From assembly GCA_040004775.1 (NCBI GenBank), contig JBDUAD010000034.1, positions 1-25,673 on the forward strand: 25,673 nucleotides of DNA, given 5' to 3'. Source of the DNA: JALZBL01 sp040004775. Lineage in GTDB: Bacteria; Actinomycetota; Actinomycetes; Mycobacteriales; Jatrophihabitantaceae. Under the pieces are notes generated by a model, which saw only the letters and a list, made by a program, of their open reading frames with translations, was not told the origin of the DNA and did not search any database. Within the stretch, counting starts at the first letter, position 1; each line of letters starts with the position of its first letter. Below are positions 1 to 7,558 of the stretch, one piece after another. The position numbers were made by a program, and so were the translations under genes.

Positions 1-66
1 CGCGAGGAGGTGGTGGCGATGACCGTTCCGAGCCGCCCGACCACCTGCCTCGTCGTCGCCCGCTAG
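1..66 (+). CDS. 3' end of an unidentified gene (partial)
   Basis: Frame 1 is open from the window edge to a TAG at 64-66 and encodes 21 residues ending in LVVAR. Nothing in this fragment identifies a family. It is called only because the frame is open from the first base, the codons are GC-rich at third positions, and it ends just before the RIO kinase on the same strand. It could equally be chance open frame in an intergenic region. Confidence 0.25.
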   Translation, partial: REEVVAMTVPSRPTTCLVVAR

Positions 67-127
67 CTGCGTGCCGGTTCTACGACCGACGGGCGCGACG
101 CCCCGACGCCACGAATCGAGCACCGAG

Positions 128-1063
128 ATGACCCGCAAGACCCCGCTTGACCTGCACGCTGTCCGCGCCGACCCGGACCTGTCCGCCGACGATGACGTCG
201 ACGAAGATGCCGGCGTCGACCCCTACGACGACGACTTCGGCCCGCAACCCGACCAGCCGCCGAGGCGGCGGTTGCGCCCGGTGGCCGCCCTCGACGAGCC
301 GGCCTACTCGACCTGGCCGAACGCCAGCCCCGGACCCCGTCCCCGCCCGGCGTGGGTGATCACCGCGGCCGCGGCCGTCGACGCCGACCTTGGCGTGCTG
401 AAGACCGGCAAGGAAGCCGACGTGCACCTCGTGCGGCGCGCGGTGCCCGACACCGACGGCGTGCTGATGGCAGCCAAGCGTTACCGTCCGGCCGATCGCC
501 GCCTGTTTCACCGCGATGCGGGCTACCTCGAGGGCCGGCGCGTGCGGCGCAGCCGGGAGACCCGCGCCATGGCCCGCCGCACCGAATTCGGCCGCGAGAT
601 CCTGGCCGGGCAGTGGGCGTCGGCCGAGTTCGCCGCGCTCAGTCGGCTCTGGCAGGCCGGCGCACCAGTGCCGTACCCGGTGCAGCTGCTCGGGACCGAG
701 GTGATGCTGGAGTTCATCGGCACCGACGACGGCACGGCGGCACCGCGTCTGATGCAGGTCCGCCCGACCGCAGCCGAGGCCGAGGACCTCTTCGACCAGG
801 TCCGCGCGGCGATGATGCTGATGTGCCGGGAGGGCTGGGCCCACGGCGACCTCTCGCCCTACAACCTGCTGGTCGACCGCGGCCGACTGGTGGTCATCGA
901 CCTACCGCAGATCGTCGACATCGTGACCAACCCACGCGGTCAGGAGTTCCTGCGCCGCGACTGCGTGAACGTGTGCGGCTGGTTCGCTACGAAGGGCTGC
1001 CGTTCGGCCGATGTGGACGAACTCTTCGGCGATCTCATCGCCGAAGCGGTCAGCCGCTGGTGA
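128..1063 (+). CDS. RIO1-family atypical serine/threonine protein kinase
   Basis: This is an atypical protein kinase of the RIO family. In archaea and eukaryotes these proteins act in small-subunit ribosome maturation, but the role of bacterial members is not established. Numbered from the ATG at 128 (311 aa), the visible motifs are the RIO nucleotide loop GKEADVHLV near residues 94-102, the catalytic Lys in MAAKRYR near 117, the catalytic loop HGDLSPYNLLV with Asp near 241, and the metal-binding IDLPQ with Asp near 258. An Asp-rich, probably disordered stretch covers the first 40 or so residues and is followed by a Pro/Arg-rich linker. The frame also allows a GTG start at 71 (330 aa); neither start has a good Shine-Dalgarno sequence, and ATG is preferred. 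The 3' end overlaps the convergent reductase gene by 14 bp. The kinase assignment is secure; the substrate is unknown. Confidence 0.88.
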   Translation: MTRKTPLDLHAVRADPDLSADDDVDEDAGVDPYDDDFGPQPDQPPRRRLRPVAALDEPAYSTWPNASPGPRPRPAWVITAAAAVDADLGVLKTGKEADVHLVRRAVPDTDGVLMAAKRYRPADRRLFHRDAGYLEGRRVRRSRETRAMARRTEFGREILAGQWASAEFAALSRLWQAGAPVPYPVQLLGTEVMLEFIGTDDGTAAPRLMQVRPTAAEAEDLFDQVRAAMMLMCREGWAHGDLSPYNLLVDRGRLVVIDLPQIVDIVTNPRGQEFLRRDCVNVCGWFATKGCRSADVDELFGDLIAEAVSRW

Positions 1064-2294
1064 GCGACGGCGCGGCGGCGACGGTCAGCGTCATTCCCGC
1101 CGCCCGCAGCCGCTGCACCAGTGCGGAGCCGAGCCCGGTGGCCGGGGTCAGCAGGCCGGCCGTCTGGGGCGCGGACTCGAGGTCGACGGCCAGCGCCAAG
1201 GCGCTCTGGCCGAACATCAGCGCGGTGGCTGCGTAGCCGGGATCGCCCTTGGCGGCCACGGTGGCCACGTAGCGCGCGCCGGACGTCGTGCGGGTGGAGA
1301 TCTCGACGCGGAACCGCCCGGACGCGCGCACCTTGTCGCTCGGTCCGGTGCCGGGGGACGGCAGGAGCCGGTCCAGCGCGGCCCGGGTGGGTCCGAACGA
1401 CATGCCGGCCATGAACGCCCCGAGACCGGCGGTCAGGGCCGTCGCGCCGACCGGAGCGGCCAGCCCGCGGCCGAAGCCGACCACCTCCCGATAGCGGAAG
1501 TCCCGCCCGTACGCCCAGTTCTGCAGGGCGTTGCTGCGGCGCACGATGCGAGTGTTGTACGGCGCCATGACGAATGGCGCGGTCCATCCCAGCTCCGGAT
1601 CGCGGGCGATCCCCATCGGGTCGCGTCCGTCGCCCGGATCGGGTTCGGCCCGGCGGTCGGGACTGAGCGCGTAGGGGTCGACGACGATCCGGCGCAGGTC
1701 GCGGTCGGTGCGCATGCTCTCGAGCTGCCCGCGCAGCGAGTCCACCGTCCCTCCGCTGATGCCGCCCCGGATCGAGCGCACGACCAGGGTGGTTTCGCTC
1801 AGCTCGCCGGCGCCGTCGGCCTTCGCCTGCTCGGCTAGCAGCAGGACACCGAGGTCGGAGGGGATCGAGTCGAAGCCACAAGAGTTGACGATGCGCGCCC
1901 CGCTGGCTACTGCGCTCGCGTGGTGCTCGTCGATGCAGCGGCGGGCGAACAGGGTCTCCCCGGTGAGGTCGGCGTAGTGGGTACCGGCGGCGGCGCACGC
2001 CCCCACCAGCGGCAGCCCGTGGCGCAAGTACGGACCCACCGTGCTGACGACCACGCGCGCCGATTCGGCCAGGCGCAGCAGCGACTCCGCGTCGGCACTG
2101 TCGGTGCTGACCACGGGCCAGTCCGCCGCCCGCCCGGGCAGGGTGGCGCGCACGTCGGCCACCCGTTGCGCCGAACGGCCGGACAGGGCGATCCGCAGGT
2201 CCGCCGGAGCCTGGCCGGCAAGGTGGGCGGCGACCAGGCGGCCGACGAAGCCGGAGGCTCCGTGCAGGACCAGGTCGTACTCGCGCTCAACCAC
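1050..2294 (-). CDS. Saccharopine dehydrogenase-like NADP-binding protein (trans-acting enoyl reductase family)
   Basis: This 414-aa protein begins with a Rossmann strand and the nucleotide-binding motif GASGFVGRL (residues 12-20), followed by SGRS at the end of beta-2, which is typical of NADP-binding saccharopine-dehydrogenase-like proteins. The length and motifs such as NSCGFDSIPSD near residues 137-147 match the actinobacterial family often annotated as trans-acting enoyl reductase, some mycobacterial members of which act in trans with polyketide synthases on lipids. No polyketide synthase lies nearby, so the substrate is unknown. The GTG start at 2294 lies inside the last codons of the upstream MBL-Rieske gene (8-bp overlap) and has no obvious ribosome-binding site, so translation is probably coupled. 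The 3' end overlaps the convergent RIO kinase. Confidence 0.85.
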   Translation of the reverse strand: MVEREYDLVLHGASGFVGRLVAAHLAGQAPADLRIALSGRSAQRVADVRATLPGRAADWPVVSTDSADAESLLRLAESARVVVSTVGPYLRHGLPLVGACAAAGTHYADLTGETLFARRCIDEHHASAVASGARIVNSCGFDSIPSDLGVLLLAEQAKADGAGELSETTLVVRSIRGGISGGTVDSLRGQLESMRTDRDLRRIVVDPYALSPDRRAEPDPGDGRDPMGIARDPELGWTAPFVMAPYNTRIVRRSNALQNWAYGRDFRYREVVGFGRGLAAPVGATALTAGLGAFMAGMSFGPTRAALDRLLPSPGTGPSDKVRASGRFRVEISTRTTSGARYVATVAAKGDPGYAATALMFGQSALALAVDLESAPQTAGLLTPATGLGSALVQRLRAAGMTLTVAAAPSLTSG

Positions 2295-3951
2295 CGGCGG
2301 ATGCCGCGCTGGGGACCGGAACGCTGGACGCCGGAACCCTCGGCAGTGACTCGCGCGGCTCCGAAGCGCTCGACTGCGGAGGCGACACGGTGACGCTCGG
2401 CGCCACGGTGGCGTCCTCCACCCGGGCGCTGCGCAGATCGCGCCCGACGCTGCTCAGGCACTTGCCGTCCTCGAGACGCCACTTCCAGCCGTGCATCTGG
2501 CAGGTCAGCACGCCGTCGTCGATCGAGGCGAACCGGGTCAGATCGGCCTTCAGGTGCGGGCAGCGGCGCTGGAACTGCCAGCCGTCCATCGCGATCTCTT
2601 CGGGGTCGTTGTCCCGCTCGCGGAAGTACCCCTCGGCGTACTGCAGCCGCTCCTCGGACAGGCACTTGAAGAACGTGTAGATGAACTCGTTGTACGGCCC
2701 GATCCGGCGCGCGGAGAACCGGCACGAGAGAAACAGGCTGTTGACCCAGTCGATCTCGTGCTCGGCCACCAACTGCTCCAAGTAGGCGCGGCGGGTGGTG
2801 AACGCGTAGCGCGCCTTCTCCCCGGCGTACTGGCGCACCTCGCGGGCGACGAAGTCGATCAGGAAATCCACGTCGCCGCGCTTGTCGTCGTGCGCGGTGA
2901 AGCGGACGCCGCCGTTGATGCCCTCGCTCATCAGGTCGGCTTCCTCGAGCAGCGGGTCGAGCCAGCCCTTGAGCTCGGCCAGCAGGTCCAGCTCCGGGTG
3001 CGCCCAGGTGCGCTTGATCGCCTCGACCGCGGGCTGGCGACGGGCCTGCATCTGGCGCAGGTAGGCGGGCTTGTCGGTGAACACGTCCTGCGGGCCCGCG
3101 CCGTCGGGGTGTTCGACCGGGCAGCCGTCTACCGCGGCGTCGGCGACCGAGCCGGGCAGCAGCACCCGCACGTTGTCGCGGCCCTGTTCCTGCATCCACG
3201 CGGTGAAGACCATCTGGTCGGGGAAGATGTTCGACGGGTCGGTGAAGATGTCGTTGAACGCCCACAGCTCCTCGTCGAGGAAGCACGGCGGCCCGGCGAT
3301 CGGGAAGACGTAGTCGGCCTTGAGGTCGTCGATGTAGCGCAGGGTGCGGTCGAACTGGCGCTCCCGCTTCTGCGTGCCCAGGGCCTCCTTGGCCCGGGCC
3401 GGCAACTCGTAGACCATCGGGAACCAGATCGCGCCGGAGAACTGCAGCAGATGCAGGTTGACCGGGCCGATGTCGGCGAAGACACCAAGGTCCGACGGGC
3501 GGGCATCGTTCTGGTTGAGCAGCGTGGTGGTTCCGTCGCTGACCCACAGCGAGGAGTCGCCGATCGGCCCGTCGGTCGGCGAGATCAGCGACTGGACCAT
3601 CACTTGCAGGCCGTCGAGGTCGACAACTTCCTCGCTGACCGTCTCCACGAAGTGGGAGAAACCGAGCTCGACCAGACGGTCCTTGAGCTCGGACGTCGGA
3701 TAGGCCGGCAGCAGGACGGTGGCGTCCTTGCTGATGTAGCGGGCCAGGTGCGCAGGATCGAAGTGGTCGCGGTGCAGGTGGGAGACGAACAGATAGTCGG
3801 CCGCGCCGAAGCGGTCCCAGTCCAGCTCGGAGTTGTCGGGGAACGGGAACCACGACCCGAAGTAGGCCGGGTTCACCCAGGGGTCGGTCAGCACCGTGCC
3901 GGCCCGAGTCTCGATGAACAGGCTGGCGTGGCCCAGTCCGGTCACTCGCAT
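2287..3951 (-). CDS. MBL-fold metallohydrolase fused to a C-terminal Rieske [2Fe-2S] domain
   Basis: The protein has 554 aa when started at the ATG at 3951; a GTG nine bases upstream (3960) is also possible. The N-terminal half is a metallo-beta-lactamase fold of the UlaG-like type. It starts with GLGHASLFIET, and has the metal motif HLHRDH at residues 58-63 and further His/Asp positions before residue 240. The C-terminal part carries a Rieske cluster motif, CPHL (Cys464, His466) and CQMHGW (Cys484, His487), so a [2Fe-2S] centre is expected. Residues after about 508 form a Ser/Pro/Val-rich tail. CMP-Neu5Ac hydroxylase combines the same two folds in the opposite order, but there is no evidence for sialic acid metabolism here. 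The gene follows the SDR gene after 49 bp and overlaps the reductase gene downstream. Function unknown; a redox hydrolase or oxygenase is plausible. Confidence 0.85.
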   Translation of the reverse strand: MRVTGLGHASLFIETRAGTVLTDPWVNPAYFGSWFPFPDNSELDWDRFGAADYLFVSHLHRDHFDPAHLARYISKDATVLLPAYPTSELKDRLVELGFSHFVETVSEEVVDLDGLQVMVQSLISPTDGPIGDSSLWVSDGTTTLLNQNDARPSDLGVFADIGPVNLHLLQFSGAIWFPMVYELPARAKEALGTQKRERQFDRTLRYIDDLKADYVFPIAGPPCFLDEELWAFNDIFTDPSNIFPDQMVFTAWMQEQGRDNVRVLLPGSVADAAVDGCPVEHPDGAGPQDVFTDKPAYLRQMQARRQPAVEAIKRTWAHPELDLLAELKGWLDPLLEEADLMSEGINGGVRFTAHDDKRGDVDFLIDFVAREVRQYAGEKARYAFTTRRAYLEQLVAEHEIDWVNSLFLSCRFSARRIGPYNEFIYTFFKCLSEERLQYAEGYFRERDNDPEEIAMDGWQFQRRCPHLKADLTRFASIDDGVLTCQMHGWKWRLEDGKCLSSVGRDLRSARVEDATVAPSVTVSPPQSSASEPRESLPRVPASSVPVPSAASAGG

Positions 3952-3976
3952 GGTCCCCACGGTAACTGGCGCCAGC

Positions 3977-4002
3977 GACCGCTCCTGCGCACCCGGGCGG
4001 TC
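3977..4002. terminator. Weak hairpin between SDR and MBL-Rieske genes
   Basis: Arms GACCGC (3977-3982) and GCGGTC (3997-4002) form a perfect 6-bp stem around a 14-nt loop, overlapping the SDR stop codon. There is no T-tract. It could attenuate or process the transcript between the two genes, or mean nothing. Confidence 0.25.
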
Positions 4003-4768
4003 AGAGGGGAGTGACGTAGGCCCCGGTGATCCCGCCGTCGACGAGGAAGTCGGTGGCGGTGATGAAGGACGCGTCGTCGCTGGCCAGGAAGGTGACCGCG
4101 GCGGCGATCTCCTCGGCCCGGCCGAAGCGTCCCATCGGGATGTGCACCAGCCGGCGAGCCGCCCGCTCCGGGTCCTCGGCGAACAGCTTCTGCAGCAGCG
4201 GGGTGTCCACCGGGCCCGGGCACAACGCGTTGACCCGAATCCCCTCGCGGGCGAACTGCACGCCGAGTTCCCGGCTCAGGGCCAACACGCCGCCCTTCGA
4301 CGCGGTGTAGGAGATTTGGGAGGTGGCCGCGCCGAGGCGGGCGACGAAGCTGGCGGTGTTTATGACGGATCCGCCGCCGCGGGCCTGCAGGTGCGGGATG
4401 GCGTACTTGCAGCACAGGTATACCGAGGTCAGATTGACTTCCTGAACCCGGCGCCAGGCGGCGAGATCAGTGGTGAGGATCGAGTCGTCCTCGGGCGGGG
4501 AGATGCCGGCGTTGTTGAACGCGACGTCGAGGCCGCCGTAGGTGTCCACCGCCGCCTGGAACAAAGCCTGGACGTCATCGGCATCGGTGACGTCGGCCCG
4601 CACGAAGGTTCCGGCGACGTCCTCGGCCAGGGCGGTGCCCGATTCCACGTCCAGGTCGGCGCACACCACCCGCGCCCCCTCCTGGGCGAAGCGACGCGTA
4701 GTCGCCCGGCCGATACCACCGGCGGCGCCGGTGATCACCGCGACCTTGCCCTCCAGGCGACCGGACAC
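4001..4768 (-). CDS. SDR-family NAD(P)-dependent oxidoreductase
   Basis: A 255-aa classical short-chain dehydrogenase. The cofactor motif TGAAGGIG lies at residues 14-21, and Asp38 after beta-2 favours NAD over NADP. NNAG is at 85-88, and the catalytic set is Ser140 in NTAS, Tyr154 and Lys158 in YTASK. The C-terminal DGG motif is at 244-246. Start: GTG at 4768 preceded by GGAGG with 8-nt spacing. It begins 18 bp after the aldehyde dehydrogenase stop, so it belongs to the same transcript as the GS-like and ALDH genes. In that setting oxidation of an alcohol to an aldehyde, feeding the ALDH, is a reasonable inference. Annotations such as 3-oxoacyl-ACP reductase would rest on family resemblance only; the substrate is not determined by sequence. 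Confidence 0.87.
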   Translation of the reverse strand: MSGRLEGKVAVITGAAGGIGRATTRRFAQEGARVVCADLDVESGTALAEDVAGTFVRADVTDADDVQALFQAAVDTYGGLDVAFNNAGISPPEDDSILTTDLAAWRRVQEVNLTSVYLCCKYAIPHLQARGGGSVINTASFVARLGAATSQISYTASKGGVLALSRELGVQFAREGIRVNALCPGPVDTPLLQKLFAEDPERAARRLVHIPMGRFGRAEEIAAAVTFLASDDASFITATDFLVDGGITGAYVTPL

Positions 4769-4786
4769 CGGTGCTCCCTCCAGTTC

Positions 4787-6151
4787 CTAGTTCGCGGTCG
4801 AGATGAACACGTTCTTGGTCTCGGTGAAGGCCAGCGGGGCGTCCGGTCCGAGTTCCCGCCCGAGTCCCGACTGCTTGAAGCCGCCGAACGGCGTCCAGTA
4901 CCGCACCGAGGAGTGCGAGTTGACCGAGAGGTTGCCCGACTCGATGCCCCGGCTCACCCGCAGGGCTCGGCCCACGTCGCGGGTCCAGATCGAACCAGAC
5001 AGGCCGTAGTCGGTGGCGTTGGCGAGCCGGATGGCGTCGGCTTCATCGGTGAACGGCAGCACGGTCACCACCGGCCCGAAGATCTCCTCGCGGACCGTCC
5101 GGTCGTCCGGGCTGTTCGGCGTCAGGACGGTGGGCGGGAACCAGTAGCCCGGGCCGGCCGGAGCCGAACCCTGGATCGCCACCGGCGCATCCGGCGGAAC
5201 GTAGGCGGCCACCCGGTTGCGCTGGGCGGCGCTGATCAACGGACCCATCTCGGTCTTCTCGTCGCTCGGGTCACCGACCACCACTGCGGCCACTGCGGGC
5301 TCGAGCAGGGCCAGGAACCGGTCGTAGACACCGCGTTCGACCAGGATTCGCGAACGCGCGCAGCAGTCCTGGCCGGCGTTGTCGAACACGCCGTAGGGCG
5401 CAGTCGCCGCGGCCCGCTCCACGTCGGCATCGGCGAAGATGACGTTGGCCGACTTGCCCCCCAGCTCCAGGGTCACCGGCTTCACCCGCGCGGCGCAGCC
5501 GGCCATGACCGACCGCCCGACCTCGGTGGACCCGGTGAACACGATCTTGGCGACGTCGGGGTGCTCGACCAGGCGCCGGCCGATCAGCGCGCCGGCCCCC
5601 GTCACCACCTGCAGCACGCCTTCGGGCAGCCCGGCGGCCAGAGCCAGCTCGGCCAGGCGCAGCGCGGACAGCGGGGTCAGCTCGGCCGGCTTGACGATCA
5701 CCACGTTGCCGGCGGCCAACGCCGGGGCGAACCCCCACGTGGCGATGGACATCGGGAAGTTCCACGGCACGATCACGCCGACGACGCCCAGCGGCTCGTG
5801 GAAGGTGACGTCGATGCCGTCAGCCACCGGGATCTGGGCTCCGGACATGCGCTCCGGTGCTCCGGCGTAGAAATCGATCACGTCGCGGACGTGCGCGCCT
5901 TCGCCTCGGGCGTTGGTGATGGTGTGCCCGGCATTGGCCACTTCGAGTTGGGCCAGGTGCTCCCGGTCGGCGTCGACCGCGCGGGCGAAGGCCCGCAACA
6001 TTTTCGCCCGGTCGCCGGGCGAGATCTCCCGCCAGGCCGGCAGGGCCGCCCGGGCCCGCGCGATAGCGGCGTCGGTGGCGTCGGCGTCGGCGCCTTCAAC
6101 GTCGGCGATCCGCTTCTCGGTGGCCGGATTGATCACGGCGTGCCTGCTCAC
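4787..6151 (-). CDS. NAD(P)-dependent aldehyde dehydrogenase of the GS-like amine cluster
   Basis: A 454-aa ALDH-superfamily enzyme that oxidises an aldehyde to the acid. Key residues are Asn131 in PWNFP, the general base Glu229 in LELGGK, the nucleotide loop FTGSTEVG at 205-212 and the nucleophile Cys263 in NAGQDC. A second Cys follows directly, as seen in betaine- and aminoaldehyde-type members. The C-terminal PFGGFKQSGLGRE motif is present. At 454 aa it is slightly shorter than the usual 480-500 because the N-terminus is compact. The GTG start at 6151 overlaps the GS-homologue stop by 4 bp (GTGA), implying coupled translation. The likely substrate is the gamma-glutamylated aldehyde made from the GS product, as in PuuC-like or ethanolamine pathways; this is inference from context. 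Confidence 0.88.
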   Translation of the reverse strand: MSRHAVINPATEKRIADVEGADADATDAAIARARAALPAWREISPGDRAKMLRAFARAVDADREHLAQLEVANAGHTITNARGEGAHVRDVIDFYAGAPERMSGAQIPVADGIDVTFHEPLGVVGVIVPWNFPMSIATWGFAPALAAGNVVIVKPAELTPLSALRLAELALAAGLPEGVLQVVTGAGALIGRRLVEHPDVAKIVFTGSTEVGRSVMAGCAARVKPVTLELGGKSANVIFADADVERAAATAPYGVFDNAGQDCCARSRILVERGVYDRFLALLEPAVAAVVVGDPSDEKTEMGPLISAAQRNRVAAYVPPDAPVAIQGSAPAGPGYWFPPTVLTPNSPDDRTVREEIFGPVVTVLPFTDEADAIRLANATDYGLSGSIWTRDVGRALRVSRGIESGNLSVNSHSSVRYWTPFGGFKQSGLGRELGPDAPLAFTETKNVFISTAN

Positions 6152-7506
6152 AGCCGCTCGAACCCCCGCACCAGCTCCCAGTCGGTGACCGCCGCGTCGA
6201 ACGCGGCCAGCTCGACACGGGCATTGTTGGCGTAGTGGTCGACCACCTCGTCGCCGAAGGCGGCCCGGGCCGCGGCGCTACCCGACCAGAGATCGGCCGC
6301 CTCGCGCAGGGTGGCCGGCACCGTCGGCCCGTCATCGGCGTAGGCGTTGCCGGTGAACGCCGGTTCGAGCTCGAGCTCGGAATCCACGCCGTGCAGGCCG
6401 GCGGCGATGAGGGCGGCCACCGCCAGGTAGGGATTGACGTCTCCGCCGGGCACGCGGTTCTCGAACCGCAGACCGGACCCGTGGCCCACTATGCGCAGCG
6501 CGCAAGTGCGGTTGTCCACGCCCCACCGCACCGCCGTCGGCGCGAACGATCCCGGCTGGTAGCGCTTGTAGGAGTTGATGTTCGGCGCAAGCAGGAGCGT
6601 GAACTCGCGCAGGTGGGCCAACTGCCCGGCCAGGAAGCGCTGGAAGAGCGGCGACACCCCGCCCTCGTCGTCGCCGGCGAACACCGGCCCGCCGGCCTGG
6701 TCGCGCAGGCTCAGGTGGATATGGCAGGAGTTGCCCTCGCGCTGGTCGTACTTGGCCATGAACGTGAGCGCCATCCCGTGCTGGGCGGCGATCTCCTTGG
6801 CCCCCGTCTTGTAGACGACGTGGTTGTCGCAGGTCACCAGCGCCTCGTCGAACAGGAACGCGATCTCGTGCTGGCCGGGGTTGCACTCGCCCTTGGCGCT
6901 CTCCACCTGCAGCCCGGCGCCCCGCATGCCCAGGCGGATAGCCCGGAGCAGCGGCTCGACTCTGGATGTGCCGAGGATGGAGTAGTCCACGTTGTACTGG
7001 TTGGCCGGCGTCAGCCCGTGGTAGCGCGCGTCCCAGGCCTGCTCATAGGTGTCGGCGAACGCGATGAACTCCAGTTCGGTTCCCACCATGGCCCGCCAGC
7101 CCCGCTCGGCCAGCCGGTCGAGCTGCGCGGCCAGGACCTGCCGGGGCGAGGGGGCCACCGGTGCCCCGTCCTGCCACTGGACGTCGGCCAGGACGAGCGC
7201 AGTGCCCGGCTGCCAGGGCAGTTCGCGCAACGTGGCCAGGTCCGGAACCATGACGAAGTCGCCGTAGCCCTTGTCCCACGACGTCAGCGCGTAGCCGTTG
7301 ACGGTGTTCATGTCGACGTCGACGGCCAGCAGATAGTTGCAGCCCTCGGTGCCGTGCTCGAGCACGACGTCGACGAAGTACTCGGCGTCGAGCCGCTTGC
7401 CCTGCAACCGGCCCTGCATGTCGGTGATGGCCACGATGACGGTGTGGATCGAGCCGTCGGCGACCCGGATGCGCAGGCCTTCGACGTCCAGCATGCGTCG
7501 GGCCAC
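6148..7506 (-). CDS. Glutamine-synthetase-like gamma-glutamyl-amine ligase (GlnA4/PuuA-type)
   Basis: A 452-aa class-I glutamine synthetase homologue. Catalytic features are Glu144 and Glu146 in GTELEF, the block ESAKGECNPGQHE at 202-214, His262 and His264 in NSCHIHLSL, the block NINSYKRYQPGSFAP around 310-323, the Arg cluster near 327-338, and RFENRVPGGDVNPY at 347-360. N-terminal DMQGRLQGKR is typical of GlnA3/GlnA4/PuuA-like paralogues rather than of housekeeping GlnA. In this family ATP and glutamate are used to gamma-glutamylate an amine (polyamine or ethanolamine). The start is placed at GTG 7506 because GAGGAGG (7512-7518) sits 5 nt before it; an upstream TTG at 7524 would put that ribosome-binding site inside the gene. 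The neighbours (APC permease, FadR regulator, ALDH, SDR) support amine catabolism. The exact amine is inferred, most plausibly ethanolamine. Confidence 0.88.
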   Translation of the reverse strand: MARRMLDVEGLRIRVADGSIHTVIVAITDMQGRLQGKRLDAEYFVDVVLEHGTEGCNYLLAVDVDMNTVNGYALTSWDKGYGDFVMVPDLATLRELPWQPGTALVLADVQWQDGAPVAPSPRQVLAAQLDRLAERGWRAMVGTELEFIAFADTYEQAWDARYHGLTPANQYNVDYSILGTSRVEPLLRAIRLGMRGAGLQVESAKGECNPGQHEIAFLFDEALVTCDNHVVYKTGAKEIAAQHGMALTFMAKYDQREGNSCHIHLSLRDQAGGPVFAGDDEGGVSPLFQRFLAGQLAHLREFTLLLAPNINSYKRYQPGSFAPTAVRWGVDNRTCALRIVGHGSGLRFENRVPGGDVNPYLAVAALIAAGLHGVDSELELEPAFTGNAYADDGPTVPATLREAADLWSGSAAARAAFGDEVVDHYANNARVELAAFDAAVTDWELVRGFERL

Positions 7507-7511
7507 GACAA

Positions 7512-7518
7512 CCTCCTC
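7512..7518 (-). promoter_or_regulatory. Ribosome-binding site deciding the start of the GS-like gene
   Basis: On the minus strand this reads GAGGAGG, five bases before the GTG at 7506. It is the best Shine-Dalgarno match at this gene and argues for the shorter reading frame over the TTG at 7524. Confidence 0.7.
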
Positions 7519-7523
7519 GGCCA

Positions 7524-7539
7524 AAGGTATGGGTACCTT
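7524..7539. promoter_or_regulatory. Inverted repeat, candidate operator of the GS-like operon
   Basis: AAGGTA (7524-7529), four bases TGGG, then TACCTT (7534-7539) form a perfect 6-bp inverted repeat. A second overlapping repeat, GGTA-CCT-TACC, occupies 7532-7542. Read on the minus strand the segment also contains TAAGGT and TACCTT, which fit the actinobacterial TANNNT -10 pattern. A protein bound here would therefore cover the promoter just upstream of the ribosome-binding site. The FadR-type regulator encoded immediately upstream is the obvious candidate binder; this is inference. Confidence 0.45.
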
Positions 7540-7558
7540 ACCTATCCCTCGGCGGCGG

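Noticed and set aside
4787..7506. Complete Puu-type putrescine pathway
   Set aside because: No PuuB-like FAD amine oxidase or PuuD-like hydrolase is encoded in the window; only the ligase, aldehyde oxidation and transport parts are present.
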